A stretch of 64,000 bases of DNA, taken from the NCBI RefSeq assembly GCF_003627965.1, contig NZ_RBWE01000001.1, positions 1,040,588 through 1,104,587 of the forward strand. Direction: 5' to 3'. Every line of letters starts with the position of its first letter. Positions within the stretch are counted from its first letter, which is position 1. This document shows positions 1-7,671 of this stretch, in pieces. The notes beneath the pieces were generated by a model. That model saw nothing but the letters and a program-made list of their open reading frames with translations. It did not search any database and was not told where the DNA came from. Source of the stretch: Desulfofundulus salinus (GTDB lineage: Bacteria; Bacillota; Desulfotomaculia; Desulfotomaculales; Desulfovirgulaceae). The position numbers were made by a program, and so were the translations under genes.

Positions 1-315
1 ATGCGTTCGAAGTTCTGCCTGGCCTTCCTGCCGGACGGTACGCCCCCCGCAAAACTGCGGGTGCTGGATTATGAAAACTTTCCCGAAGCAAAAGATTTAA
101 AGCGCTTAAACAGAATCAAATCGGAGGCGGGAAGTCCTGAACATCCCAGGCTTATATTCGAAGAGCCCGATGTTTGTAATACAACTGTTGCTGAACTTGA
201 AACCTTTACACCTTCTGAGAATCAAATCTCGTACGATGCCTCCAGCAAAACGGCAATAAAAGGAGAGGAAACAACGGGTGCGTCCGGTGCCGTGCGGGCC
301 GGGGTGCCCTGGTAG
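1..315 (+). CDS. Unknown protein, possibly cut by the window edge
   Basis: An open frame of 104 codons begins with ATG at the first base, so the true gene may start further upstream. I do not recognise the family. The product is hydrophilic, rich in charged residues, and shows no membrane segment or clear motif. It lies in the end of the mobile element marked by the serine recombinase, on the same strand and 88 bases before the next small gene, so it is probably cargo of that element. The reading frame could also be fortuitous; confidence is modest. Confidence 0.4.
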   Translation: MRSKFCLAFLPDGTPPAKLRVLDYENFPEAKDLKRLNRIKSEAGSPEHPRLIFEEPDVCNTTVAELETFTPSENQISYDASSKTAIKGEETTGASGAVRAGVPW

Positions 316-402
316 GCATGAGCCGCAGATAGTTTGCGTTTCAAATCGTCGGGACATACTTTATTTCATTCCGGAGACTCTATGCGATAAGGAGGGGATG
401 AT

Positions 403-609
403 ATGTCAAAATTGCCCGGGAAGGTTTTGATAAATGATGTAGAATATATTGTAGAAGAAGGCCTGGGCCACATGAAATTAAGAAGGCATGACCCCGTGTC
501 GGGTATGAAAGTGGAGAATGTTTTCATACCCGTGCCCGATTCCAGGGAACGCATGGTAAATTTCAAGGCTAAAGCGGCCCAACTTATTCTGGAGGAAATC
601 ACGAAGTAG
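403..609 (+). CDS. Small unknown protein upstream of the recombinase
   Basis: A 68-residue product starting MSKLPGKVLIND. An AAGGAGGGG Shine-Dalgarno stretch lies about 7 bases before the ATG, which makes translation likely. The sequence looks like a small beta-rich soluble domain followed by a C-terminal helix; no known motif was recognised. Its stop codon lies directly before the ribosome binding site of the large serine recombinase, so the two are probably co-transcribed and translationally coupled. Small partners in this position can be recombination directionality factors or unrelated cargo; which one applies here cannot be said from the sequence. Confidence 0.6.
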   Translation: MSKLPGKVLINDVEYIVEEGLGHMKLRRHDPVSGMKVENVFIPVPDSRERMVNFKAKAAQLILEEITK

Positions 610-620
610 GGGTGCTTTCC

Positions 621-2339
621 ATGACCATTCCGGTAGCATCATTATACAGGGTATCGACCGCCAAGCAGTTGAAAAATAACGAGGAAGACAGCATACCGCT
701 TCAGGCAAACGTAATACGCGAATTCGTTGCACAACATCCGGAATGGGAACTTGTGAAAGAATACGCGGAGGAAGGCGTATCAGCATTTAAATACAGCAAA
801 GACGACAGAGACATCCTGCAGAACGTTCTTGCCGACGCGTTAATGGGTAAATTTAAGATTCTGCTTGTATTTAAGGCCGACCGCCTCTCACGCAAAAGCC
901 TGGAGTACCCGATAGTCTTATGGCAGCTTCACCGTGCCGGTGTCGAGGTCATCGCCGTCGCCGATGTGCCTGGAGGTAAAAAGCTGGAGCTTAAGGACCA
1001 GTATGACAAGCTCCTGCGGTTTATCGAAGGGTGGCAATCGGAGACGGAAAGTGTGAACACCAGAATTCGCGTGTCTCATGTTATGCGGCAGAAAGCCAAA
1101 CAGGGATGCTGGACCGGTGGCCGCCCTCCATACGGGTTCAGGCTATCCGAGTCCAAAAAAGGTTTGCCGCTGGAAGTGGATCGGGAAGAGGCCGCGGTGA
1201 TTAAGGAAATGTGCAGACTCTACCTGGAAGAAGGCTTGGGAAGCAAAAGGATAGCCGCTGCGTTGAACGAACATGGGTACCGCACCCGGGAAGGCAGGTT
1301 GTGGACCGACACCCGGGTGCGGCAGGTGCTTCAGAACCCAATAATCTGCGGGCTTCCGGCCTATGACAGGACGAAACCGGGAAACACTCCCACTTCCAGG
1401 GTTCGCATCAAAGGATATACGGACCTGAACAATTTCATCATTCCCCGGGATCAGAATGGAAACCCGAAGCCGGTACCCGAATATTCCATTATTCCCCTGG
1501 AAACATGGCAACGGTTAATCCGCAAGATGCAGGAAAATTGTATGTCGAAAACACAAAAAGGAGGAACTCCCAATCCCCGCGCCATGTCCAGCAGTGCACT
1601 CCTGACCGGTTTTCTTGTGTGCGGTTACTGCGGCCGCGGCTTTATCAGCTCCGGCCATAACTGGCGCAAACGTAACGGCAAGGTATACCCCTGTAAAAAA
1701 AGGGTTTACAGGTGTGTTACCCACGCCCGGGTGGGTGGGGGAGAGAAGCTGTGTGAAGGGCAGGGATCGTACTCCCAGAAAAAGATAGACCGAATTTTCC
1801 TCCAGGAACTTGAAAATTTCCTGTCCGGGTTGAATTGTGAAGATCTTTTACAGTATGTTGAACAGAAGCAGGTGGACTACCTGGCTGAAGCGACAAATCG
1901 GGTGAAGGCCCTGGAGAAGGAGTTAAGCAAAAACAGGAAAATCTATAATGCCTGGGTAAGACGGTTGGACGATTATTTCGCCGATCCGGACGGCAGTTTG
2001 TATTCGGAGCAACTGCTGGCTGAGAAAGTGAACGAATACGGCAGGATAGTAGAATCACTAGAAAAGGAGCTTGAAGAAGTAAAGTCGCAGGCGCGCGTGG
2101 AGAAGCATCGGAGAAGCCAGCTGATGGAATTTTCCATGCGTGCCCCTCATTGGTTCAAGCTGTTCATGGAGGCCCCGGTCGAGACGAAAAAGCAGATGCT
2201 CGCCCAGATCATCAGCAAGGTGGTTTTGTACCGGGATAAGATTGAGATTCATTATAATGTCGACCTTGCCGAATTCCTGGGGCGGGAAGAAAAACTGGAG
2301 CAGGAAAGGTTCGAACTCAAGGTGCTGGCAACGTTTTAA
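621..2339 (+). CDS. Large serine recombinase (SpoIVCA/integrase type)
   Basis: Site-specific recombinase of about 572 residues, the size usual for large serine integrases. The N-terminal resolvase catalytic domain has the motif SLYRVST near residue 8 (nucleophile Ser) and KADRLSR near residue 87. A recombinase domain follows ([10 protein letters not shown], then RTREGRLW). Next come a zinc-ribbon with paired cysteines (CGYCGRG and a later CEG) and a C-terminal coiled coil. I chose ATG at 621 over the in-frame GTG at 612 because AGGGG at 608-612 is spaced 8 bases from it. The stop lies 47 bases before a truncated tepA, which is where an integrase gene sits relative to its attachment site. It probably catalyses integration and excision of the element whose end is seen here. 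Confidence 0.93.
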   Translation: MTIPVASLYRVSTAKQLKNNEEDSIPLQANVIREFVAQHPEWELVKEYAEEGVSAFKYSKDDRDILQNVLADALMGKFKILLVFKADRLSRKSLEYPIVLWQLHRAGVEVIAVADVPGGKKLELKDQYDKLLRFIEGWQSETESVNTRIRVSHVMRQKAKQGCWTGGRPPYGFRLSESKKGLPLEVDREEAAVIKEMCRLYLEEGLGSKRIAAALNEHGYRTREGRLWTDTRVRQVLQNPIICGLPAYDRTKPGNTPTSRVRIKGYTDLNNFIIPRDQNGNPKPVPEYSIIPLETWQRLIRKMQENCMSKTQKGGTPNPRAMSSSALLTGFLVCGYCGRGFISSGHNWRKRNGKVYPCKKRVYRCVTHARVGGGEKLCEGQGSYSQKKIDRIFLQELENFLSGLNCEDLLQYVEQKQVDYLAEATNRVKALEKELSKNRKIYNAWVRRLDDYFADPDGSLYSEQLLAEKVNEYGRIVESLEKELEEVKSQARVEKHRRSQLMEFSMRAPHWFKLFMEAPVETKKQMLAQIISKVVLYRDKIEIHYNVDLAEFLGREEKLEQERFELKVLATF

Positions 2340-2374
2340 CGGGGCGGAAAGTTTCCGTCCTTCGCTCTTTATCA

Positions 2375-2400
2375 GGGGGTAGCGACATGGGCAGCATCGG
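2375..2400. other. Inferred element/chromosome junction (att site) in tepA
   Basis: Sequence similar to tepA begins here: the frame reads MGSIGVP, matching the family's GGGHSIGVP region, while the bases before it cannot be tepA's own 5' part. The crossover core should be a few bases within roughly 2380-2397. The other junction, carrying the 5' part of tepA, lies outside the window, so the exact core cannot be fixed. Confidence 0.6.
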
Positions 2401-2761
2401 GGTGCCCATAGCCGTCGCCGCCCGGTATAGTTTCATTGCTGAAACAGCCAGCATGACCATTCATCCCATTCGTTTAAATGGTCTGGTTATAGGTGTACCC
2501 CAAACCTACGAGTATCTGGACAAGATGCAGGACCGGGTGGTGCGCTTCGTAACCCAGCATTCCCGCATCAGCGAAGCCTCTTTTCGCGATCTAATGTTTC
2601 GCACGGGGGAACTGGCCCGGGATATTGGGACAGTTCTCATAGGGCGGGAAGCGGTAGAAAAGGGCCTGATCGATGAGGTGGGAGGAGTAGGGCAGGCGGT
2701 AAATAAGCTTAAGTTAATGATTGAGGAATGGAAACTGCGAAATGGGGTGCCGGTACAGTGA
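2387..2761 (+). CDS. tepA: 3' part of tepA, ClpP-like protease, interrupted by the element
   Basis: The 124-residue frame matches the C-terminal half of TepA/YmfB, a ClpP/crotonase-fold serine protease reported to act on small acid-soluble proteins in spore outgrowth in B. subtilis. Recognisable stretches are [38 protein letters not shown] and GLIDEVGG. The N-terminal half, including the oxyanion region and probably the catalytic serine, is missing. There is no Shine-Dalgarno sequence before the ATG at 2387, so this is unlikely to be an independent gene. The following gene, ylzJ, is the usual partner, which supports orthology. Excision of the upstream element would restore the frame if the left junction carries the missing part; otherwise this is a pseudogene. 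Confidence 0.85.
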   Translation: MGSIGVPIAVAARYSFIAETASMTIHPIRLNGLVIGVPQTYEYLDKMQDRVVRFVTQHSRISEASFRDLMFRTGELARDIGTVLIGREAVEKGLIDEVGGVGQAVNKLKLMIEEWKLRNGVPVQ

Positions 2762-2991
2762 TCTTATATACTCCCATGCAGTTAGAGTTAGTTTTTGAAG
2801 GCCTGGAGGAAATGCAGCATGCTCCCACCAGAGAGGTAAACATTGATGGCGTGCCTGTGTTGGTTCAGGACACCGGGCCCGGAGAGGGCAGGGTGGTACG
2901 CCTTTTAAGTACCGATCCCCTGGATTATCTCAGAAGCGATCTTTATCCCGGCGTAGTAGTAAAGTTATTTAGATGTACCCAGACGGGCTGA
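2758..2991 (+). CDS. ylzJ: YlzJ-like protein
   Basis: A 77-residue protein beginning [13 protein letters not shown], the characteristic start of the YlzJ-like family. The GTG start at 2758 overlaps the tepA stop (GTGA), a typical coupled arrangement; the ATG at 2728 is 30 bases further upstream and lies within tepA. Function is unknown in the family. In Bacillus the gene lies between tepA (ymfB) and spoIIIE, and here the same order holds once the inserted uppP and lactate genes are ignored. If tepA is broken, translation of ylzJ by coupling would also be affected. Confidence 0.8.
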   Translation: MILYTPMQLELVFEGLEEMQHAPTREVNIDGVPVLVQDTGPGEGRVVRLLSTDPLDYLRSDLYPGVVVKLFRCTQTG

Positions 2992-3141
2992 CATTCGTGA
3001 AAGGCCGGGTTTTCCACCGGCCGGGGGCGATGCCAGCCCTAATTGTTTTGTAGGGAGAGGCTTTTGGCCCGCCTTAGCGTCGCTTTACAATTTGATATGT
3101 CAACTTTTTGAACATCTATCTAGCCATATATTTTACCATTA

Positions 3142-3150
3142 TGCTATAAT
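3142..3150 (+). promoter_or_regulatory. Extended -10 promoter before uppP
   Basis: TGCTATAAT is a perfect extended -10 element 51 bases before the uppP start. No convincing -35 hexamer lies 17 bases upstream, as is often the case for extended -10 promoters. This would uncouple uppP from ylzJ. Confidence 0.45.
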
Positions 3151-3201
3151 GATAGAGTTAGTGTTGTATAACTGGAAGCAATTACACACGGGGTGATTTA
3201 A

Positions 3202-3990
3202 TTGAGCTTGTTTGAGGCCGTAATCCTGGGCGTAGTCCAGGGAGTCGGTGAGTTTTTGCCCATTTCCAGTTCGGCCCACCTGGTGCTTGTTCCCTGGTTG
3301 ATGGGCTGGCATTATGCGGGATTAACTTTTGACGTGGCGCTGCATGTGGGTACTCTGGTGGCCGTGGTGGCTTTTTTCTGGAAGGACTGGTTAATTTTGA
3401 TGCACGATGGTTTGCTGCGGCGCCGTACCACCGAAGGCCGTTTGTTCTGGTATTTAGTGGTCGCCACCATTCCCGGTGCGGCCATTGGTTACATGTTTGA
3501 GGAACAGGCGGAAACAATTTTCCGGGAGCCCCTGGTAATTGGGATCATGCTCATAGTCATGGGGGTAATCCTTTATCTGGCTGATACCCGGGCTCCCGCT
3601 TACAAGCGATTGGAAGAGGTTGGTTTGGGGGAAAGCCTCTGGATCGGCCTGTCTCAGGCTTTGGCGATCATCCCGGGAGTTTCCCGCTCGGGCATCACCA
3701 TGGCCGTGGGGCGCATGGCCGGCCTGGATCGGGAAACGGCAGCCCGCTTTTCTTTTCTCATGTCTACGCCTATCATTTTCGGGGCTGGAGTAATGCAGTT
3801 GCCCAAATTAACTCCCGCCGACCTGAACCTTTCTTTTTTAGTTGGCGTGGCTGTTTCGGCGGTGGTGGGTTTTATTTCCATTAAATTTCTTTTGCGTTTT
3901 CTCACCCGCCATAGTTTCGGCATTTTTATCTGGTACCGCCTGATCCTGGGGGCGGCGGTAATAGTCCTGGCTCTTGCCGGAGTCAGATAA
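3202..3990 (+). CDS. uppP: Undecaprenyl-diphosphate phosphatase
   Basis: Integral membrane enzyme (BacA/UppP family) that dephosphorylates undecaprenyl diphosphate to recycle the lipid carrier for peptidoglycan synthesis and that confers bacitracin tolerance. The 262 residues match the family length. The two signature motifs are present: GEFLPISSSAHL near residue 16 and PGVSRSGIT near residue 155, with about eight hydrophobic segments. The start is TTG, preceded by GGGGTGA at a good distance. The gene has its own promoter and sits between ylzJ and the lactate regulator, so it is not obviously part of either unit. Confidence 0.95.
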   Translation: MSLFEAVILGVVQGVGEFLPISSSAHLVLVPWLMGWHYAGLTFDVALHVGTLVAVVAFFWKDWLILMHDGLLRRRTTEGRLFWYLVVATIPGAAIGYMFEEQAETIFREPLVIGIMLIVMGVILYLADTRAPAYKRLEEVGLGESLWIGLSQALAIIPGVSRSGITMAVGRMAGLDRETAARFSFLMSTPIIFGAGVMQLPKLTPADLNLSFLVGVAVSAVVGFISIKFLLRFLTRHSFGIFIWYRLILGAAVIVLALAGVR

Positions 3991-4009
3991 AACATTGGGG
4001 TAGGAGCAA

Positions 4010-4750
4010 ATGAAGGCCGAATTTAAACCAGTAAAAACTAAACGCACTTCTGAAAGCATTCTGGAACAGATCAAGAAACTGATCATTGAAGGCCAGCTGG
4101 CACCCGGTGATAAATTACTTACGGAAAGGGAGCTTTCCGAACGGTTACAGGTGAGCCGGGCCTCGGTGAGGGAGGCTCTTTCCGCCTTGAACCTGGCCGG
4201 CATTCTGGAAATCAGGCATGGAGAAGGGATTTACATCAAGCGGCCTGCCTCCAACGCCGTTATTGAACCCCTCACCTTTATTTTGCTGCTGGAAAAAGAC
4301 AAACTGCAAAATATTCTGGAGGTGCGCAAGGCCCTGGAAGTAGAGGCCGCCGGCCTGGCTGCCGAAAGATGTACTCCCGGACTGTTGCAGGAACTGAAGG
4401 CAGTGGTGGAAGAGATGGAAGAAGATCTCCCCGCAGGAGAGAAAGCCGAGCAGCTGGATTTGCGCTTTCACCTTGCCCTGGCCGAAGCCAGCCAGAACCC
4501 CTTGTTAAGCCGCTTGATGAATACCGTTCAGGAGATTATCGGTCAAACGTTAAAGGTGACCCGGGCGCTTTGGCTTTCCGCCACTTCCGGCACCGCCCGG
4601 CGATTATTTGAAGAGCACCGGGATATTTACCTGGCCGTTGCCGCGCGGGATAGGTACCGGGCCAGGGAATTAATGTACCAGCACCTGTGGAAGGTGGAGG
4701 TGGAACTGCTTCGGGTCAACCTGCATAAGCTTCGACAAAATCAAAATTGA
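4010..4750 (+). CDS. FadR-subfamily GntR regulator, probably of the lactate genes
   Basis: A 246-residue transcription factor. Residues 1-75 form a winged helix-turn-helix typical of GntR proteins (PGDKLLTERELSERL, then SRASVREAL), and residues 95-235 are an all-helical FCD ligand domain, as in FadR, LldR and GlcC. Such proteins usually sense a small organic acid and bind TGGT-N-ACCA type operators. Two such sites (TGGTCAGGCCACC) lie in the intergenic region between this gene and the lactate permease. I infer that it controls the permease-lut operon and perhaps itself. It starts 19 bases after uppP with a TAGGAG ribosome site. The ligand, lactate or another hydroxy acid, is inferred from context only. 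Confidence 0.88.
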   Translation: MKAEFKPVKTKRTSESILEQIKKLIIEGQLAPGDKLLTERELSERLQVSRASVREALSALNLAGILEIRHGEGIYIKRPASNAVIEPLTFILLLEKDKLQNILEVRKALEVEAAGLAAERCTPGLLQELKAVVEEMEEDLPAGEKAEQLDLRFHLALAEASQNPLLSRLMNTVQEIIGQTLKVTRALWLSATSGTARRLFEEHRDIYLAVAARDRYRARELMYQHLWKVEVELLRVNLHKLRQNQN

Positions 4751-4775
4751 TATTTTTGCAAAAATTTAATTCGAC

Positions 4776-4806
4776 AAGTCCCCCTTTTTAGGGGAACTTT
4801 TTTGCG
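4776..4806 (+). terminator. Terminator after the FadR-type regulator
   Basis: AAGTCCCC and GGGGAACTT form an imperfect stem around a TTTTTA-rich loop, followed by a run of T. It would end the regulator transcript, leaving the 480-base gap 4751-5230 for control of the permease. Confidence 0.6.
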
Positions 4807-4861
4807 AAAATTTCGTTATCCAGAAGGATTTTATTAGCCTGCATAGAATAATTTTGAGAAT

Positions 4862-4874
4862 TGGTCAGGCCACC
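4862..4874. promoter_or_regulatory. Upstream operator candidate, TGGTCAGGCCACC
   Basis: This 13-base near-palindrome (TGGT-N6-ACC) is repeated exactly at 5072-5084. Its half-sites resemble FadR-family operators. The distance between the copies is 210 bases, close to 20 turns of B-DNA. Confidence 0.55.
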
Positions 4875-5067
4875 GACTGTTAAGATATACTGATTTTCAT
4901 GTGATGCTTTTCCTGGCCTTTATGTTGCTGTGAGAGCCGCGGCCTGGTGTAATTGTGGAGGTGAGTCATTCTCTATCACTGTCGCTTTTTTAAAAATAAA
5001 CGTGATTTTCGGGAAAGAAAAAGATTGTCGAAGAAGGAAAATTTATTATCTTCTAGAATTATAAATC

Positions 5068-5096
5068 TTGATGGTCAGGCCACCATATTATATGCT
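5068..5096 (+). promoter_or_regulatory. Sigma-A promoter of the lactate operon with an embedded operator
   Basis: TTGATG (5068-5073), a spacer of 17 bases and TATGCT (5091-5096) form a good sigma-A promoter. The second operator copy, TGGTCAGGCCACCA at 5072-5085, fills most of the spacer, so a bound regulator would block RNA polymerase. The leader to the permease start is about 130 bases. Confidence 0.65.
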
Positions 5097-5230
5097 GGCA
5101 CAGACTTCAAAAATATGATGAAAGGGTGGTGGGAGTTATAAAGGACTGATAATTAACATGTATCACTTCAAGTCGAGTTTTCGGACTAATCACTTTCTTG
5201 TAAAACTTATTAATAAGGAGGAATTATGCC

Positions 5231-6991
5231 ATGACGTGGACACAGGCAATCAACCCCCTGGGCAACCCGGGTCTTTCGGCTCTGGTAGACGCCCTGCCCA
5301 TCATCTTTTTGTTCTGTGCCCTGGCCATATGGCGGATGAAAGGGTACATTGCCGGTCTTATCACCCTGTCCCTGGCCTTAGTATTGGCCATAGTAGTTCA
5401 TGGCATGCCGGCAAACATGGCGTTTTTAACCGCCCTTTACGGCGCGATGGTGGGACTTTTCCCCATTGGCTGGATAGTGGTTACGGCAGTTTTCCTGTAT
5501 AACCTTACGGTGAAAACCGGCCAGTTTGAAATAATCAAAGATTCCATTGCTTCCATTACTGAAGACCGCCGCCTGCAGGCGCTGTTAATTGCCTTTTCCT
5601 TCGGTGCCTTTCTGGAGGGGGCGGCTGGCTTCGGAACACCTGTGGCCATTACAGCGGCCATGCTGGCCGGCCTTGGTTTCAACCCCCTTTATGCCGCCGG
5701 TATTTGCCTGATTGCCAACACTGCCCCGGTGGCCTTCGGCGGTATCGGTATTCCCATCATTACTGCCGGTGCGGTAACCGGTATCGATGCCATGGCCATC
5801 AGCCAGATGGTCGGCCGTCAGCTACCCTTCCTTTCGGTCTTTGTACCTTTCTGGCTGGTCTTCATCATGGCCGGGTGGAGGGGAGCTATGGAAGTCATGC
5901 CTGCCATCCTGGTCAGCGGCGTTTCCTTTGCCGTGGCCCAGTGGTTTTCTTCCAACTATATGACGCCCATGCTGCCGGACATCCTTTCCTCCCTGGTTTC
6001 CATAGTTGCCCTGGTTTTCTTGCTCCGGGTGTGGAAACCGAAGAAAGTCTGGCGTTTTGCCGATGAGCCCCAGGCCACATTGAAAGTGAAAAAGCATTCC
6101 GCCGGGGCGGTGCTCAAGGCCTGGTCTCCCTTTATCGTGTTGACGGTGCTGATCAGTGACTGGGGTCTGAAGCCGGTCAAGGCGGTCCTGGATACGGTAT
6201 CCATCAAAATTGTATTCAGTGGCCTGGATCAGGCCATCATTGCTGGCGGTAAGCCCATGAGCGTGGTGTACAACTTCAACTGGCTCTCTGCCGGTGGGAC
6301 GGCCATTTTGATTTCGGCCATCATCAGCGCCATGATCCTGCGGATCGGCCCCGGCCAGTTCCTGGAGGTCTTTGCAAGAACCTTAAAGGACCTGCGCTTT
6401 GCCCTGTTGACTATCGCTTCCGTACTGGGCTTTGCCTTTGTGGCCAACTGGTCCGGCATGACCCCCACCCTGGGGAAGGCCTTCACCGTAACCGGCAGCT
6501 TCTTCCCCTTTGTGGCCCCCATCCTGGGCTGGCTGGGAGTGGTGATAACCGGTAGCGACACTTCCTCCAACGCCCTGTTCTGTAAGATGCAGCAGATTAC
6601 CGCCGAACAAATCGGAGTAAACCCGGTACTTACCGTGGCGGCCAACAGCAGCGGCGGAGTGGCCGGCAAGATGATTTCGCCCCAGAGTATTGCCGTGGGA
6701 GCGGCCGCTACAGGCCTGGTGGGTAGGGAAGGCGACCTGTTCCGCTTTACCCTGGCGCACAGTATCTTCTTTGCCCTGATTATCTCGATGATCACCTACC
6801 TGCAGGCTTACGTTCTAACCTGGATGATACCGCCACTGACCATGGCCAGTACGGCTGCGGCGACAGCCAAGGCGGTTAGCGGAGGGACAACCATCCTCAT
6901 GGTTACGGGAATATTCATAGTGATCCTGGGATTGGTCGCTTCCCGGCAGAGGAGCTCTCTGGACGCCTTGAACGGTCGCCGGAGTGCATAG
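5231..6991 (+). CDS. lctP: L-lactate permease (LctP family)
   Basis: Membrane carrier of 586 residues with about 13 hydrophobic segments, matching the lactate permease family in length and in stretches such as EGAAGFGTPVAI, GGIGIPIITAG, TGSDTSSNALF and NSSGGVAGKMISPQSIAVG. It should import lactate, or glycolate, with protons. The ATG is preceded by AAGGAGG at ideal distance. It is the first gene of an operon with lutC and a lutB-lutA fusion, under a promoter with an operator for the neighbouring FadR-type regulator. The context suggests lactate as electron donor and carbon source. Confidence 0.95.
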   Translation: MTWTQAINPLGNPGLSALVDALPIIFLFCALAIWRMKGYIAGLITLSLALVLAIVVHGMPANMAFLTALYGAMVGLFPIGWIVVTAVFLYNLTVKTGQFEIIKDSIASITEDRRLQALLIAFSFGAFLEGAAGFGTPVAITAAMLAGLGFNPLYAAGICLIANTAPVAFGGIGIPIITAGAVTGIDAMAISQMVGRQLPFLSVFVPFWLVFIMAGWRGAMEVMPAILVSGVSFAVAQWFSSNYMTPMLPDILSSLVSIVALVFLLRVWKPKKVWRFADEPQATLKVKKHSAGAVLKAWSPFIVLTVLISDWGLKPVKAVLDTVSIKIVFSGLDQAIIAGGKPMSVVYNFNWLSAGGTAILISAIISAMILRIGPGQFLEVFARTLKDLRFALLTIASVLGFAFVANWSGMTPTLGKAFTVTGSFFPFVAPILGWLGVVITGSDTSSNALFCKMQQITAEQIGVNPVLTVAANSSGGVAGKMISPQSIAVGAAATGLVGREGDLFRFTLAHSIFFALIISMITYLQAYVLTWMIPPLTMASTAAATAKAVSGGTTILMVTGIFIVILGLVASRQRSSLDALNGRRSA

Positions 6992-7016
6992 AAGACATTA
7001 AAAAGGAGGTATTTGA

Positions 7017-7044
7017 CCCGGCCGGATGGAATGATCCGGCCGGG
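7017..7044 (+). other. Strong hairpin between permease and lutC
   Basis: CCCGGCCGGAT (7017-7027) and ATCCGGCCGGG (7034-7044) are perfectly complementary over 11 bases around a loop of 6. No T run follows, so this is not a simple terminator. It sits after an orphan AAGGAGGT (7003-7010) and just before lutC, and may stabilise or separate the upstream and downstream mRNA. Confidence 0.7.
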
Positions 7045-7071
7045 ATCTTCCGAGAAAGGGATGAATAGCCC

Positions 7072-7671
7072 GTGGCTTTAAACAAAGCGGTATTGCCGGA
7101 TGCTAACCGGAATCTGGAGCAACTATACGAGGAATTTGTTACCAGGGCCCGGGCCTTGGGAACTGAAGTTTACCGGGTGCCCAATCTGGCTAAAGCCAGG
7201 GAACTGGTGGGTAAGCTGGTTCAGGAGATGGGTGTGAGAAAGGTCGCCCTGTCCGAATCACCTCTTGTAACCGCCCTTGACCTGGCGGCAGCAGTAGCCG
7301 GGGCCGGAGCGGAAGTTACCGGCGGTAACCCCCGGGAGCGGGCCGAGGCGGCAGACCTGGGTATTTCGTCCTTTGAAATGGCCATCGCGGAGACGGGGAC
7401 GCTGGTGCAGGACGCCACTGAGATTAACCGGCGGCTGGTGTCCATGCTTCCTCCCGCACACCTGGCCCTGGTATCCACCAACCGGCTGGTGGGTACTCTG
7501 CAGGAAGCAATCAATAACCTGGCGGCCCGGGGTCAAATCCCCGGTTACCTGGCCTTTGTTTCCGGCCCCAGCCGTACGGCGGATATCGAGCGCGTGCTCA
7601 CCATTGGCGTGCACGGGCCGGGCAAAGTGGTGGTCATTTTTATTGACGAGGGAGGGGATGCCGGTGAGTAA
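7072..7671 (+). CDS. lutC: LutC-type LUD-domain protein of lactate oxidation
   Basis: A 199-residue protein of the LutC/YkgG family, one of three parts of the iron-sulfur lactate dehydrogenase LutABC/LldEFG that oxidises L-lactate to pyruvate. The LUD domain is seen in the C-terminal half, with SSFEMAIAETGTLV, LPPAHLALV and ISGPSRTADIE-like text (here VSGPSRTADIE). It starts at GTG 7072 after a weak AAAGGG. An ATG at 7061 is in another frame and stops soon. The 3' end overlaps the next gene by several bases, which indicates translational coupling with the LutB-LutA fusion. Confidence 0.9.
   Translation: MALNKAVLPDANRNLEQLYEEFVTRARALGTEVYRVPNLAKARELVGKLVQEMGVRKVALSESPLVTALDLAAAVAGAGAEVTGGNPRERAEAADLGISSFEMAIAETGTLVQDATEINRRLVSMLPPAHLALVSTNRLVGTLQEAINNLAARGQIPGYLAFVSGPSRTADIERVLTIGVHGPGKVVVIFIDEGGDAGE

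Noticed and set aside
5158-5502. 114-codon plus-strand frame at the start of lctP
   Set aside because: It overlaps the permease in another frame and has no family signature; a shadow of a GC-rich gene.
7373-7657. N-terminal extension of the LutB-LutA frame inside lutC
   Set aside because: It overlaps the conserved LUD sequence of lutC in another frame and is not LutB-like; the real starts at 7658 or 7664 have a ribosome site.
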